DNA from: Palsa-1033 sp963735455
Lineage (GTDB): Bacteria > Chloroflexota > Limnocylindria > Limnocylindrales > CSP1-4
Direction of reading: 5' to 3'
Assembly (NCBI GenBank): GCA_963735455.1
Contig: CAVTKZ010000003.1
Span: 62,001 to 126,000 of the forward strand
Length of the DNA stretch: 64,000 nucleotides
Shown here: positions 15,998 to 24,581 of the stretch, piece by piece
How positions within the stretch are numbered: position 1 is the first letter of the stretch
How the letters are laid out: each line of letters opens with the position of its first letter
The notes under the pieces: generated by a model
What the model was told of the DNA's origin: nothing
Seen by the model: the letters and a program-made list of their open reading frames with translations, nothing else
Database searches by the model: none
Made by a program: the position numbers and the translations under genes

Positions 15998-16981
15998 ATG
16001 AAGCACGCACAGCTCGGGGCACGCGGTCCACGGGTGTCACGGATCGCTTTCGGCAACTGGTCGGCCGGCGGCGACTGGGGCCGCGTAGACCGCGATGCGG
16101 CGGTCGCCGCCGCGAGAAAGGCCCTCGATCTCGGGATCAACCTCTTCGACACGGCGCATGCCTACGGCTTCGGGGCCGCGGAGCAGCTCCTCGGGGAGGC
16201 GCTCCAGCCGGAGATCCGATCAGCCCGCGAATCGGTCGTCATCGCCACGAAGGGCGGCCTGCGCAATGCCGACGGCCTGACGGTCCGGGACAGCAGTCCC
16301 GCCGCGCTGCGCCGCGACCTCGAGGCCAGCCTACGCGCACTTGGCACGGACTACGTCGACATCTACCAGGTCCACTGGCCTGATCCGGCCACGCCTATTG
16401 AGACCACGGCCGAGACGCTCGACCAGTTTGTGCAGGAGGGCCTGATCCGCTTCGTGGGCGTGTCGAACTACGACGCCCGGCAGATGACCAGCTTCCAGTC
16501 GGTCCGTCCGATCGACACGCTCCAGCCGCCGTACCACCTGTTTCGCCGGGGCATCGAGGCAACGGTCCTCCCGTTCGCCAGGGAGCACGGGATTGGCGTC
16601 CTGGTCTATGGACCGTTGGCCCACGGACTCCTCAGTGGCCGGATGAGCGAGGAGTCGACGTTCGCCGCCGACGATTGGCGCTCGAAGAGCGACCTGTTTG
16701 CGGGCGACTCCTTCCGGCGGAATCTTTCAGTCGTTCGCGATCTCGGCCGGTTCGCCGCCAAGCGCAACGCGACGGTCGCCCAGCTGGCGATCGCCTGGGC
16801 TCTGGCCAATCGTGCTGTCGACGTCGCGATCGTCGGAGCCCGCAGCCCGGAGCAGATCATTCAAACGAGCCCGGCTGCCGATCTCAACCTATCGCCGGAA
16901 GACATCCTCGCGATCGAGTCGATGCTGCGCGGAGAGGCTGCCGTCGGCGGTCCGGCCCCCGAAGCCATGCCAAGGAGCTAG
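15998..16981 (+). CDS. Aldo/keto reductase
   Basis: NADPH-dependent oxidoreductase of 327 residues with the AKR catalytic tetrad D51, Y56 (DTAHAYG), K85 (ATKGG) and H126 (YQVHWPD). The cofactor end GARSPEQIIQT is present. GGAGG lies 7-11 nt before the ATG. It resembles the general stress/YajO-like subgroup with a (beta/alpha)8 barrel; the substrate cannot be told. Control by the divergent MarR suggests a role with reactive aldehydes, quinones or phenolics. The degenerate dehydrogenase gene follows 4 nt after its stop, so both were probably one operon. Confidence 0.92.
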   Translation: MKHAQLGARGPRVSRIAFGNWSAGGDWGRVDRDAAVAAARKALDLGINLFDTAHAYGFGAAEQLLGEALQPEIRSARESVVIATKGGLRNADGLTVRDSSPAALRRDLEASLRALGTDYVDIYQVHWPDPATPIETTAETLDQFVQEGLIRFVGVSNYDARQMTSFQSVRPIDTLQPPYHLFRRGIEATVLPFAREHGIGVLVYGPLAHGLLSGRMSEESTFAADDWRSKSDLFAGDSFRRNLSVVRDLGRFAAKRNATVAQLAIAWALANRAVDVAIVGARSPEQIIQTSPAADLNLSPEDILAIESMLRGEAAVGGPAPEAMPRS

Positions 16982-16985
16982 TTCG

Positions 16986-17973
16986 ATGGATCACGATCAC
17001 TTCCCGAACGGCCGAGGTGCGGCACGGAGTCATGTTCACCTTCCATCCCGAGGTCACCGAGCGCCCAGTGCGTGCCTGGTCGCGATCCTGGGCACCGGGA
17101 AGATGGGCTCCGCCATCGCCGCCCGGCTGTCCGCGGCCGGCTTCCAGGTCGTCCTGTGGAACAGGACTCGGGCACGCGCGGAGGCACTGGGTATCGGCAC
17201 CGTGGCCGATACGCCGGCGGGCGCCGCACGCGCCGCCGATATCGTCCTCAGCAGCCTCACCGGTGCCGCCGCTGTGCTGACTGCCTACCTTGGGCCTGGG
17301 GGTGCGTTGAAGGCCGGCAAGGGCAAGCCCTTCGTGGAGATGAGCACGGCCGGCCCCGACCTCGTCGCGAGCCTGGCGGCGCAGGTCGCGACGGCCGGCG
17401 GCACGCTCGTCGACGCCCCCATTCTCGGTGCTCCGCCGGCTGTCCGCGGCGGGCGGGCCACGATCCTCGCCGGAGGAATTCGATGAGGACGTCGCCGTAG
17501 CCAGCCGGGTTCTGAGCGCGCTTGGAACCGTCCGCCACGTCGGGTCCCTAGGCAGCGCCGCACGGCTCAAGCTCGTTGCCAACAGCATGCTCGCCGATGT
17601 CGTCCTGGCGGCAGCGGAGCTCCAGGTGGCCGGCGAGGGCTCGGGACTGGACCGAGACGATGTCTTCTGGGTCCTGGAGCGGCTGGTGCCCTCACTCGAG
17701 GCCCGGCGAGCCGGCCTCCTCGAGAGTCGCCATTCACCGCTGTTCGCCTTGCGCGACCTTCGCAAGGACGTCGACCTTGCGCTGGCGATGTTCGCTCGGT
17801 CGAATGCCCCGACGCCGCTCACCCGATCGGCCAGTGCCCTGGTCAACACCGCTGCAGCCCTTGCCCCCGACCTCGACATCAGTGCCGTGGCGCTACCGTA
17901 TCGCCAGATCGACTCGTCGTCCGCCGAGACTGGGCTGGCGACCACCTTGCCGGCCACCGTCGCAGGTCGGTAG
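16986..17973 (+). pseudogene. 3-hydroxyisobutyrate dehydrogenase-like gene, frameshifted near 17474
   Basis: The N-terminal Rossmann half (LVAILGTGKMGSAIAARL, GxGxMG motif; VEMSTAGPDLVASLA; VDAPILGAPPAVRGGRATILAGG) is in one frame and ends at a stop at 17486. The helical C-terminal half (VGSLGSAARLKLVANSML with the catalytic-type Lys, then DVFWVLERL) continues in the next frame to 17973. The break lies in GCCGGAGGAATTC around 17470-17480. The N terminus has an unusual ~30-residue His-rich leader before the Rossmann fold. It belongs to the beta-hydroxyacid dehydrogenase/NAD-binding imine reductase-like group; whether it is decayed or misassembled cannot be told here. Confidence 0.8.
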
Positions 17974-18026
17974 GGGAGCGTTCTTCGCCCGACAGGCGAT
18001 CAATTCGAGTGAGGGAGCGGACGCAG

Positions 18027-18431
18027 ATGGATTTCAAGCTCGAAGTCGTGATCGTGCCGGTGGCTGACGTCGATCGGGCCAAGGCCTTCTACATGGACCA
18101 GCTCGGGTTCAACCTCGACGTGGATTTCGCGCGGGACGACTTCCGGGTGGTCCAGCTCACCCCGCCCGGCTCGGCCTGCTCGATCACCCTGCTGAACTCG
18201 AGCCCGATGGCGCCGGGCAGCCTGAAGGGCCTCCACCTGTGCGTCGAGGACATCGTGGCGGCGCGGGCCGAGCTCATCGCGCGGGGCCTGGAGGTCGGCG
18301 AGCCGTACCACTTCGAGGCCGGGGTCGAGACGCCCGGGGTCGATCCGAAGCGCGGCAAATACGAGACGTACCTCTCGTTCAGCGATCCCGACGGCAACGA
18401 CTGGCTCGTGCAGGAGATCGGACCGAGCTAG
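18027..18431 (+). CDS. VOC-family (glyoxalase/dioxygenase-fold) protein
   Basis: A 134-residue protein with two beta-alpha-beta-beta-beta units: LEVVIVPVADVDRAKAFYMDQLGFNLDVDF and GLHLCVEDIVAARAELIARGLEVGEPYHFE, ending in the typical FSDPDGNDWLVQEI. Such proteins bind a metal with His/Glu residues; E of the final segment is present. ATG 18027 is preceded by AGGGAG at 9 nt; an upstream in-frame GTG-type start at 18009 is less likely. The substrate is unknown. It stands between two damaged genes but is itself intact. Confidence 0.9.
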   Translation: MDFKLEVVIVPVADVDRAKAFYMDQLGFNLDVDFARDDFRVVQLTPPGSACSITLLNSSPMAPGSLKGLHLCVEDIVAARAELIARGLEVGEPYHFEAGVETPGVDPKRGKYETYLSFSDPDGNDWLVQEIGPS

Positions 18432-18473
18432 GCTGGTCCGACGCCGGGCAGTGAGAGCTGGAGGGAGAGCGTC

Positions 18474-18732
18474 ATGGAGACCAACGAATTCGCCGCCGGG
18501 GCCGGCCAGACGATCGTCGTCTACGTCTCGAACGACACGAGCAACGAGATCGACCCCGGGTCGCTCTACGGCGAGATTGCCGCCGATGCGGCCGCCCGCC
18601 TGCTTGAAGGGCCAGCGGATCGTATCGCTGGCTGCCACGCCACTCCGTCACGCGCAGGCGTTCATCGGCCGCCAGGGCAGCGGCTACGAGACGAAGATCT
18701 CCGTCGCCGTCGTCTACGCCAGCCAGGCCTGA
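18474..18732 (+). pseudogene. Small unknown protein gene, frameshifted near 18607
   Basis: After a GGAGGGAGAG ribosome site, ATG 18474 opens METNEFAAGAGQTIVVYVSN...GEIAADAAARLLE; one extra base in GAAGGGCC (about 18606-18611) moves the rest, GQRIVSLAATPLRHAQ...ETKISVAVVYASQA, into the next frame, ending at 18732. The joined product is about 85 residues, soluble, with a mixed alpha/beta pattern. I do not recognise the family. It starts 43 nt after the VOC gene. Confidence 0.55.
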
Positions 18733-18766
18733 TGGACCCGCCCAAGCGCGATCCGCCCCCTTCCGG

Positions 18767-19080
18767 CGGACGGCCGAGCTGGCGATCAACTACCTGGCGG
18801 CGCTGCCCGAAAGCCCGGTCGTCGCCAACCAGGACGTGGCGGCCCTTCAGTCGTCATGCCGGGAGCCGACCAGGCGGCCGGCGACCGGTTGACCCGGGCG
18901 GTGGTCGAGGAGATCCAGGCGGAGGGCACGATCTGGCTGTCCGGGACGACCTGGCACGGCACGGCGGCGATCCGGGTCTCGGTCTCGAATTGGGCGACCG
19001 GGCCGGACGAGGCCGAGATCGCGGTGGCGGCGATCGTGCGTGCGGCCGATCGGGCCCGGGCTCGCAGCGGGAGCTCCTAG
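18767..19080 (+). pseudogene. Remnant of a PLP-dependent group II decarboxylase
   Basis: Two short pieces in different frames abut near 18845. The first, AELAINYLAALPESPVVANQDVAAL, resembles the N-terminal region of aromatic amino-acid/group II decarboxylases. The second (18856-19080), VVEEIQAEGTIWLSGTTWHGTAAIRVSVSNWATG, is the highly characteristic C-terminal end of the same family. About 400 central residues including the PLP lysine are absent. This is therefore an internal-deletion pseudogene rather than a real 74-residue gene. Confidence 0.75.
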
Positions 19081-19109
19081 CCGCCCGCCGGTCGGCTCCA
19101 GGGAGGGGG

Positions 19110-20945
19110 CTAGGCGATGCCTCGCAGGATCACGCCGATCATCCGGGCGTAGTGCGAGTAGTAGGTCTTCGTGCTGATCACGTGACCGGCCTTGTCCTTG
19201 ACCGTCACGGTCACCCACACGTCCTGGCCGTCGGCCTGGTATTCGCTCTGCAGGCTATGGCCCTTCTTGAGCGACGTGGTGTCCTTGACGACCGTGTAGC
19301 CCCTGATGAAGTTCTTGACGATCGGCTTGGAGATCGACACCGTCCGGCCGGTCGGGACGCTGTACAGCGTGAACCGGACGATGCCCGGCTTGGCGAAGGT
19401 CCGGATCAGGATCGGGTAGGGAGTGTCATTCGTGAAGGTCATGTTCTGGACGGCGCTGCCATCCTCCCAGACCGTCGCGTCGAGGCCCTTCGGGTAGCGC
19501 GCGATGTAGTAGTAGTGATTGGCCCGGGCGCCCGTCTGGAGGCCGGCCCGCAGCGCCGCGTTGAACAGGGTGGTGGACGTCGAGCAGATCCCGCCGCCGA
19601 TCGTCTTGCCCTCAACCGAGTGGCCGTTGATGATCGCGCCGCCCAGCTTGTAGCCCTTGGCCAGGCTGACCTCGCCAACCGTCTTCCAGAAGTTGAACTC
19701 GGCGCCGGGGGCCACGATCGTGCCGTCGATCGCCATCGCCGGGATCGTGATGTTGGCGCTGTTGCCGTTGTGGGCGCCGACCGCGTAGTAGGTGGTCCAG
19801 CTGGAGATCGCCCGCATCTGGGGAGCTGCGCTCGTCGCGGCGGCCGTCGACAGGTTCGGTGAGGTGACCGCGATCGCGGGCGAGAGCGGCAAGGTCGAGG
19901 CCACGCCGGCGGCGCGCTGGGTCAGAAGCGACTGGATCAGGACCACCGAGCCGGCCACGTCGATCGCACGGCCGTCCTTGCCGGCGATCACGCCGACGAC
20001 CTTGTTCGCCTTGCTGACCAGGAATGATGCATCGACGGCCTTGCGGTTGATCTGCTTGGCCAGCGCGTTGAGCGACGCGGTCACCTTGAGCGGATCGGCC
20101 TGGACGCCGTACGAGCCGTCCGGCGCAATGCCGATCGTCAGCCACGAGGCGACGGTCGCCGCCGGGATCGTCCACTTGTCGGCTTCGTGGGCGAGGACGA
20201 TCGGGCCGACCTCGGCGTTGCCGGCCGCCGCGGCCTGGCTGGCCTGGGCCGAGCTGATCGCCGGGGCGACGGCGGTCACGTCAGCCGAGATGTCGATCGT
20301 GGCCTGGGCCGAGCCCGTCGGCGAACCGAGGGCGACCATCACCTGCCGGGCGAGGGCGTCAACCGACAGGCTCCGGCCGTCGGCCGAGTCACTGGCCACG
20401 TAGCCGGCCGTCGAGCTGTGGATCGAGGCGCTGATTGGGCTGGTGGCGACCGAGGCGGCCACCTTGGTCAGGCTGGCCTTGAGGGCGGTCTGGTCGAAGG
20501 TGACCACCGGGGCCACCGTCGTGCCGTGGATCGCCGTCCGGATCTCATCGGCGACGCGGGCCAGCGGGTTGCCGGAGCGGCCAACCGCCAGGGCCGCATC
20601 GAGCATCGCGTTGACATCGAGCTGGCGGCCGAGGTCGGCATAGCTGACGGTCCGGGTACCGTCGGGCAGGCTGAGGGCGAGCTGGCCCACGCCGAGCGAG
20701 GCATAGGCGGCGGTCAGCTTGGCAGAAGCCTGCTCGCGGGTCAGGCCCGACAGGTCGACCGAACCGGCGTGGACTCCCTGGCCGATCTTGCCCGCATGCG
20801 CCTGCTCGTAAGCAAAGACCCCGCCGACGGCCAGCAGGAGGGCCAGGCCGAGGCCCAGGACGAAGGCCAGGAGGATCTTCGGCCAGCGCGCCGGACGCGT
20901 CGATTCGAGGGTCGCGGGCAGCTCGGTTTCAGTCGTGGTGGTCAT
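19110..20945 (-). CDS. VanW/YoaR-family cell-wall protein
   Basis: About 611 residues from ATG 20945 (a start 30 nt upstream is possible). A cytoplasmic N terminus and one TM segment (residues ~25-47) are followed by two putative peptidoglycan-binding YoaR-like domains (YEQAHAGKIGQGVHAGSVDLSGLTREQASAKL) and a C-terminal VanW domain (FNFWKTVGEVSLAKGYKLGGAIINGHSVEGKTIGGGICSTSTTLFNAAL, NDTPYPILIRTF). VanW proteins are linked to glycopeptide-resistance loci and to the wall, but their reaction is unknown; presence here does not by itself imply vancomycin resistance. The last ~80 residues form a G5-like beta segment. TAGGAT lies 11 nt before the start. Confidence 0.9.
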   Translation of the reverse strand: MTTTTETELPATLESTRPARWPKILLAFVLGLGLALLLAVGGVFAYEQAHAGKIGQGVHAGSVDLSGLTREQASAKLTAAYASLGVGQLALSLPDGTRTVSYADLGRQLDVNAMLDAALAVGRSGNPLARVADEIRTAIHGTTVAPVVTFDQTALKASLTKVAASVATSPISASIHSSTAGYVASDSADGRSLSVDALARQVMVALGSPTGSAQATIDISADVTAVAPAISSAQASQAAAAGNAEVGPIVLAHEADKWTIPAATVASWLTIGIAPDGSYGVQADPLKVTASLNALAKQINRKAVDASFLVSKANKVVGVIAGKDGRAIDVAGSVVLIQSLLTQRAAGVASTLPLSPAIAVTSPNLSTAAATSAAPQMRAISSWTTYYAVGAHNGNSANITIPAMAIDGTIVAPGAEFNFWKTVGEVSLAKGYKLGGAIINGHSVEGKTIGGGICSTSTTLFNAALRAGLQTGARANHYYYIARYPKGLDATVWEDGSAVQNMTFTNDTPYPILIRTFAKPGIVRFTLYSVPTGRTVSISKPIVKNFIRGYTVVKDTTSLKKGHSLQSEYQADGQDVWVTVTVKDKAGHVISTKTYYSHYARMIGVILRGIA

Positions 20946-21047
20946 GTGCGGAGGACATCCTACCAGCCGTTTCAATCCCCGCCCGTCGAGCAGAGGTCCG
21001 GTGGGCAGGGGTACGTCTAGACGAACGGATCGGTTCGCCCGTGACGA

Positions 21048-22183
21048 TCAGCCGCGGGGCAGGACGATGACCCTCCGATTCGGCTCCTCGCCGATCGACT
21101 GGGTGGCCACATCGGGGTTGTCGCGCAGGGCGATATGGATCCAGCGCCGCTCGAGGGCCGACATCGGCTCGAGCTGGAGCATCTTGCCCGTCTCGCCAAC
21201 CCGCTCGGCCGCCCGGCGGGCGATCTCGACCAGCTGCCGCTCGCGCCGGCCGCGGTAGTCCTCGACGTCGACCAGGACCCGGGTCCAGTCGCCCATCCGC
21301 CGGGAGAGCATCAGGTTGACGAGGTGCTGGAGCGCCGACAGGCGCTCGCCCTTGCGGCCGATCAGGGCGCCCAGGGCCTCCTTCTCGTCACCTTCGCCGA
21401 TCACGTTCAGCCGGCTCGTGTCGCCGGCCCGGATCTCGACGGTGACCTCGAAGTCCATCAGGCGCATCAGGTTCTCAAGGATGTCCTTGCCCGCGGCAAG
21501 CGCCTCGGGCGAGGCGTCGGCGGCCTCCAGGTCGGCCCGCTCGGCGGCCACCGACCCGCGGGCGGCGGCGACCTCGGCGGCCTCCCGCTCGGTCAGGTCG
21601 GACGACGGCCGGCGTGGAGCTCGATCGCCGCCCGACCGGTCGCGATCGCCGTCGCGGCGTGGCGGGCGGTCCGTGCGCGGGCGGTCACCGCGCGGCGGGC
21701 GATCATCCCGGCGGGGGCGGTCGTCGCGGACCGGCTGATCGCTGCGCGGGGCGTCGGCTGGGCGGGCGACCTCCGCGCGGGGGGCCTCGGCCTGGGCTGC
21801 CTCGTCGCGGCGCGGCGGCCGGTCGTCACGCGGGCGATCGTCACGGGGCCGGTCGTCCCGGCGGGGACCCCGATCACGGTCGCCGTCGCGGCGCGGCGGC
21901 CGATCGTCGCGACGGCGCGGTCGTCGCGGGGGCGGTCGTCGCGGGGCGGCGCGGCGGGCAGCGGCGTGGACGCCGCCGCTTCGCGCTTGGGCGCACTGCC
22001 GCCCAGCGCCTGGCGCGGCGCGGCCACGATCCGGGCGGGCTCGGCGCCCATCCCCAGGACGCCCCGGCTGCCCGGCGTGAGGATCTCGAAATCAAGGTCG
22101 TTGAGCTCGACCTTGAAGGCTTCCCGAGCGGCCTTCAGGGCCTCTTCCACGGATTTGCCGGTGAATTCCTGGTATGCACTCAT
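21048..22183 (-). CDS. jag: RNA-binding protein KhpB/Jag, frameshifted near 21930
   Basis: The N-terminal Jag_N domain (SAYQEFTGKSVEEALKAAREAFKVELNDLDFEIL) starts at 22183; the KH domain (GALIGRKGERLSALQHLVNLML) and R3H domain (GRRERQLVEIARRAAERVGETG) end at 21048. Between them lies a ~150-residue Arg/Asp/Pro-rich disordered linker (repeats of RDDRP). The linker loses frame around 21930; adding one C in GACCGCGCC restores RDDRPRRDDRPP to the end (378 aa). GC-rich repetitive sequence makes a sequencing deletion likely. It follows yidC by 2 nt, the standard rpmH-rnpA-yidD-yidC-jag order; KhpB acts in RNA regulation of cell elongation in firmicutes. Confidence 0.9.
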
Positions 22184-22185
22184 GG

Positions 22186-23376
22186 TCAGCGTCGTCTCCC
22201 TCGTCGGCCCTGTCGGCCGCCCCGTTCACGGGGACGGATCGTCGTCGCGGCTTTTGCCGCACGTTCGTCGGTTTGGGTGAGCACCGAATTGGTCGGTCGT
22301 TTTGAGGGGTCCGCGGTCGGGATCGCGACCGGGAAGCGGGGCGTGTGGCCCCGGGCGAAGGCCGGGTCCCAGCCAAGCAGCGGGAACATCCCGCCCCAGC
22401 CAATGATCAGGTACTGCTGGACCAGTGAGAAGAGCGTCGACACGATCCAGTAGATGAACAGGCCGGCCGGCAGGAACCCGCCGTAGAAGATCGAGATGAA
22501 CGGCAGGAAGAGCATCGACTGGCGCTGGATCTTGGTGTTCTGGTCGTCGACAGCGCCGGGCTCGCGGCGCGGCAGGGTCATCCGAGACTGGAACAGCTGG
22601 AGCACCGACGAGATGATCGCCAGCAGGCTGATCCCGATCCCGATCGTGAACAGGACCTGGGGCTGGCTCAGGTCGAGCCCGAAGACGGTCGAGTTGATGC
22701 ACGGCTGGATATGCCCGGGCGAGAGGTAGCTGGGGGTCGCCGGGCAGTTGAGCTTGATCAGCTGGACGCCAAGGACCCGGAGCATCCCGTTCGGGTCGAA
22801 GTTCTGAAGGCCCGAGCTGAAGACCGAGTACATCGGGATCAGGAGCATGAACTGCAGGATTAGCGGCAGGCATCCGGAGGCGGGATTGACCCCGCGCTCC
22901 TTGTAGAACGCCTGGGTCGCCTCCTGGACCTTGACCCGGTCGCCCTTGTAGCGCTTCTGGATCTCCTTCAGCTCCGGCGACAGGAGCTGCATCCGGCGCT
23001 GGCTGACGATCTGCTTGCGGTACAGCGGGATCAGGATGACCCGGACCAGGAGGGTGACCACGACGATCGCCACGACCATGCTCCCGGTGGCCTGCTCGAC
23101 CGCCACCAGGCTGATGAACAGGGCTTGGAAGATCGGGGTGAACAGGAAGGCCAGCAGCGAGAACGGGTCGCTGGGGTTGGCCGGGTGGAGGGCGATGCCC
23201 GCCGGCGGCAGGGTGGCGACCGGCGTCGGGGTGGCGGTCTGCCCGGGGGCCAGGGTCGCGCCCGGGCCGGCGATCCCGGCACAGGCGGCCAGGACGAAGA
23301 CGGCCAGGACGACCAGGATGCCGATCCCCAGCCAGGGCCGGAGCCGGCCGAGCTGATCGCGAATGGTCTTGGTCAT
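22186..23376 (-). CDS. yidC: Membrane protein insertase YidC/Oxa1
   Basis: Inserts membrane proteins with or without SecYEG. I start at ATG 23376 (396 aa), where the N-terminal hydrophobic segment with an AAC lipobox-like end (VLAVFVLAACAG) follows a basic head; it may be a lipoprotein signal. Five TM regions of the Oxa1 core follow, with the conserved Arg in the first (VRVILIPLYRKQIVSQRRMQLLSPELKEIQKRYKGDRVKVQEATQAFYKERGVNPASGCLPLILQ). The C-terminal tail is basic (RERGGRQGRRGRRR), as in YidC forms that contact ribosomes. A ~50-residue insertion lies between TM3 and TM4 (NCPATPSYLSPGHIQPCINST, with two Cys). Confidence 0.95.
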   Translation of the reverse strand: MTKTIRDQLGRLRPWLGIGILVVLAVFVLAACAGIAGPGATLAPGQTATPTPVATLPPAGIALHPANPSDPFSLLAFLFTPIFQALFISLVAVEQATGSMVVAIVVVTLLVRVILIPLYRKQIVSQRRMQLLSPELKEIQKRYKGDRVKVQEATQAFYKERGVNPASGCLPLILQFMLLIPMYSVFSSGLQNFDPNGMLRVLGVQLIKLNCPATPSYLSPGHIQPCINSTVFGLDLSQPQVLFTIGIGISLLAIISSVLQLFQSRMTLPRREPGAVDDQNTKIQRQSMLFLPFISIFYGGFLPAGLFIYWIVSTLFSLVQQYLIIGWGGMFPLLGWDPAFARGHTPRFPVAIPTADPSKRPTNSVLTQTDERAAKAATTIRPRERGGRQGRRGRRR

Positions 23377-23381
23377 CGAGG

Positions 23382-23588
23382 TCAGCGCACCGGGTCGTAG
23401 CCGCCGGGATGCCAAGGGTGACAGCGGGCGATCCGCTTGGCGCCCATCAGGCTGCCCTTGAGCAGACCGTAGCGCTGAATCGCCTGCTCCGTGTAGTGCG
23501 AACAGGTGGGCTCGAAGCGGCAGCTCGACGGCAGCCACGCGAAGACGACCCGGTAGACCTTGATCAGTCCGATTCCGATCCGTTTCAC
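23382..23588 (-). CDS. yidD: Membrane protein insertion efficiency factor YidD
   Basis: A 68-residue protein that matches YidD over its length: LIKVYRVVFAWLPSSCRFEPTCSHYTEQAIQRYGLLKGSLMGAKRIARCHPWHPGGYDPV, with the conserved Cys pairs. GTG start overlaps the rnpA stop. It helps insertion together with YidC, encoded 5 nt downstream. Confidence 0.96.
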   Translation of the reverse strand: MKRIGIGLIKVYRVVFAWLPSSCRFEPTCSHYTEQAIQRYGLLKGSLMGAKRIARCHPWHPGGYDPVR

Positions 23589-23920
23589 GCGGTGCCAGGT
23601 CCTTCCAGGACGCCTCCCCGACGGAGGAGCCTCCCAACCGCCTCGGACAGTTCCTCGTGCGTTGCGGTCACGAGCGCCGGGCGGGCGATGATCAGGACGT
23701 CCCAGCCGGGCTGGAACGAGGGCGCCAGAGCCCTGAGTGCCTCACGGAGGCGGCGGCGGAGCCGGGTGCGGATGACGGCCCCACCGATCTTTCGACCGGT
23801 CGCCAGTCCGAACCGGGTCGTGTCGAGGTCCGTCCGCAGAACTCGTACGACGAGGAGGGGGTGGGACCGAACCGTCCCGTGTTCCTGGAGCGTCGCGAAG
23901 TCCCGGGGACGGGAGAGCAT
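23585..23920 (-). CDS. rnpA: Ribonuclease P protein component
   Basis: Protein subunit that helps RNase P RNA mature tRNA 5' ends. From ATG 23920 the protein is 111 residues: LSRPRDFATLQEHGTVRSHPLLVVRVL then the RNR motif region GRKIGGAVIRTRLRRRLREALR and DVLIIARPALVTATHEELSEAVGRLL. The consensus RNR is degenerate here (VIRTRLRRRLRE), as in other high-GC lineages. Upstream start codons exist in the same frame but overlap rpmH and are unlikely. The stop overlaps the yidD start. Confidence 0.95.
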   Translation of the reverse strand: MLSRPRDFATLQEHGTVRSHPLLVVRVLRTDLDTTRFGLATGRKIGGAVIRTRLRRRLREALRALAPSFQPGWDVLIIARPALVTATHEELSEAVGRLLRRGGVLEGPGTA

Positions 23921-23952
23921 CACAAGACGCGGCGGGCGAGTGCCTCGCTCGA

Positions 23953-24087
23953 TCAGGCCGTCAGCCGCTTCCGGCCTCGGGCGCGGCGGGCGGCCAGGAT
24001 CCGTCGACCGCCGGTCGTTCGCATCCGGGCTCGAAAGCCGTGTTCCTTGGCGCGGTGGCGCTTCTTTGGCTGGTAGGTCTGCTTCAT
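23953..24087 (-). CDS. rpmH: 50S ribosomal protein L34
   Basis: A 44-residue, strongly basic protein translated on the minus strand from ATG 24087 to TGA 23953. It begins MKQTYQPKKRHRAKEHGFRARM and ends with an ARRARGRKRLTA tail, an exact match to the L34 pattern. It lies between rnpA (33 nt downstream) and the dnaA regulatory region, as in most bacteria. The promoter at 24216-24245 drives it and the genes down to vanW or jag. Confidence 0.97.
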   Translation of the reverse strand: MKQTYQPKKRHRAKEHGFRARMRTTGGRRILAARRARGRKRLTA

Positions 24088-24215
24088 CGAGACTGCGCGC
24101 GATCCTCTCCATGAGGCCCCGTGGCCCGCCTCCGGTTGCCGGTTGGTTTCCGACCCCTAGAGGCACGAGAACGCGCCGTGCGCACGAAAGCGCCTGGCGC
24201 GTCGACGTCCGGGAG

Positions 24216-24245
24216 AGTATATGGACGGCTCCGATCGAGTGTCAA
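24216..24245 (-). promoter_or_regulatory. Promoter of the rpmH-rnpA-yidD-yidC-jag operon
   Basis: On the minus strand a consensus TTGACA (24245-24240), an 18-bp spacer and TATACT (24221-24216). The expected start is about 120 nt before rpmH. It is the best sigma-70-type promoter in the window. Confidence 0.75.
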
Positions 24246-24304
24246 TCGAGCCCCGTCGGGCGCCGGGCCGGCCGCCGGATCAGGCCCCGGCGGGCCTCGT
24301 GCAG

Positions 24305-24325
24305 GGATACTCCCGGGGAGTATCC
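24305..24325. promoter_or_regulatory. 21-bp perfect palindrome in the rpmH-dnaA gap
   Basis: GGATACTCCC and GGGAGTATCC are exact inverted copies separated by one base. It lies about 60 bp from the rpmH -35 and 22 bp upstream of the dnaA -35, a natural place for a regulator of both. It does not resemble a DnaA box. No other copy is seen in the window. Confidence 0.6.
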
Positions 24326-24346
24326 GGATTCTTCTGCGGCGGCGCC

Positions 24347-24376
24347 TTGCTAGGGCGGTTGGGCCGGTGCTATCCT
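24347..24376 (+). promoter_or_regulatory. dnaA promoter candidate
   Basis: TTGCTA (24347-24352), 18-bp spacer, TATCCT (24371-24376). This gives a leader of about 200 nt before dnaA, with no gene in it. Confidence 0.55.
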
Positions 24377-24581
24377 TCCCGAGCCCCCGACGCCGGGACG
24401 CTCGCGGGCACCTTCGGAGGCTCTCCGGAGGAGCAGGTGGAGCGGTCAAATCCGGCCCCGCACAGCGGCGTCCGTGGCCCTCGCACCCTCGCTCCGTCGT
24501 GGTCCGCCTACCGCCTACCCCCGGGCCGCCGCGTCGGCGTTTTCGTCTTCCGTTTTGAGTTGCAGGGTCACGATCGAACAT

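Noticed and set aside
18856..19080. A real 74-residue gene
   Set aside because: Its whole sequence is the C-terminal end of group II PLP decarboxylases and a matching N-terminal fragment lies just upstream in another frame.
24474..24581. Longer dnaA N terminus from 24474
   Set aside because: The added 36 residues are Ser/Arg/Pro-rich with no DnaA similarity; domain I begins right after ATG 24582.
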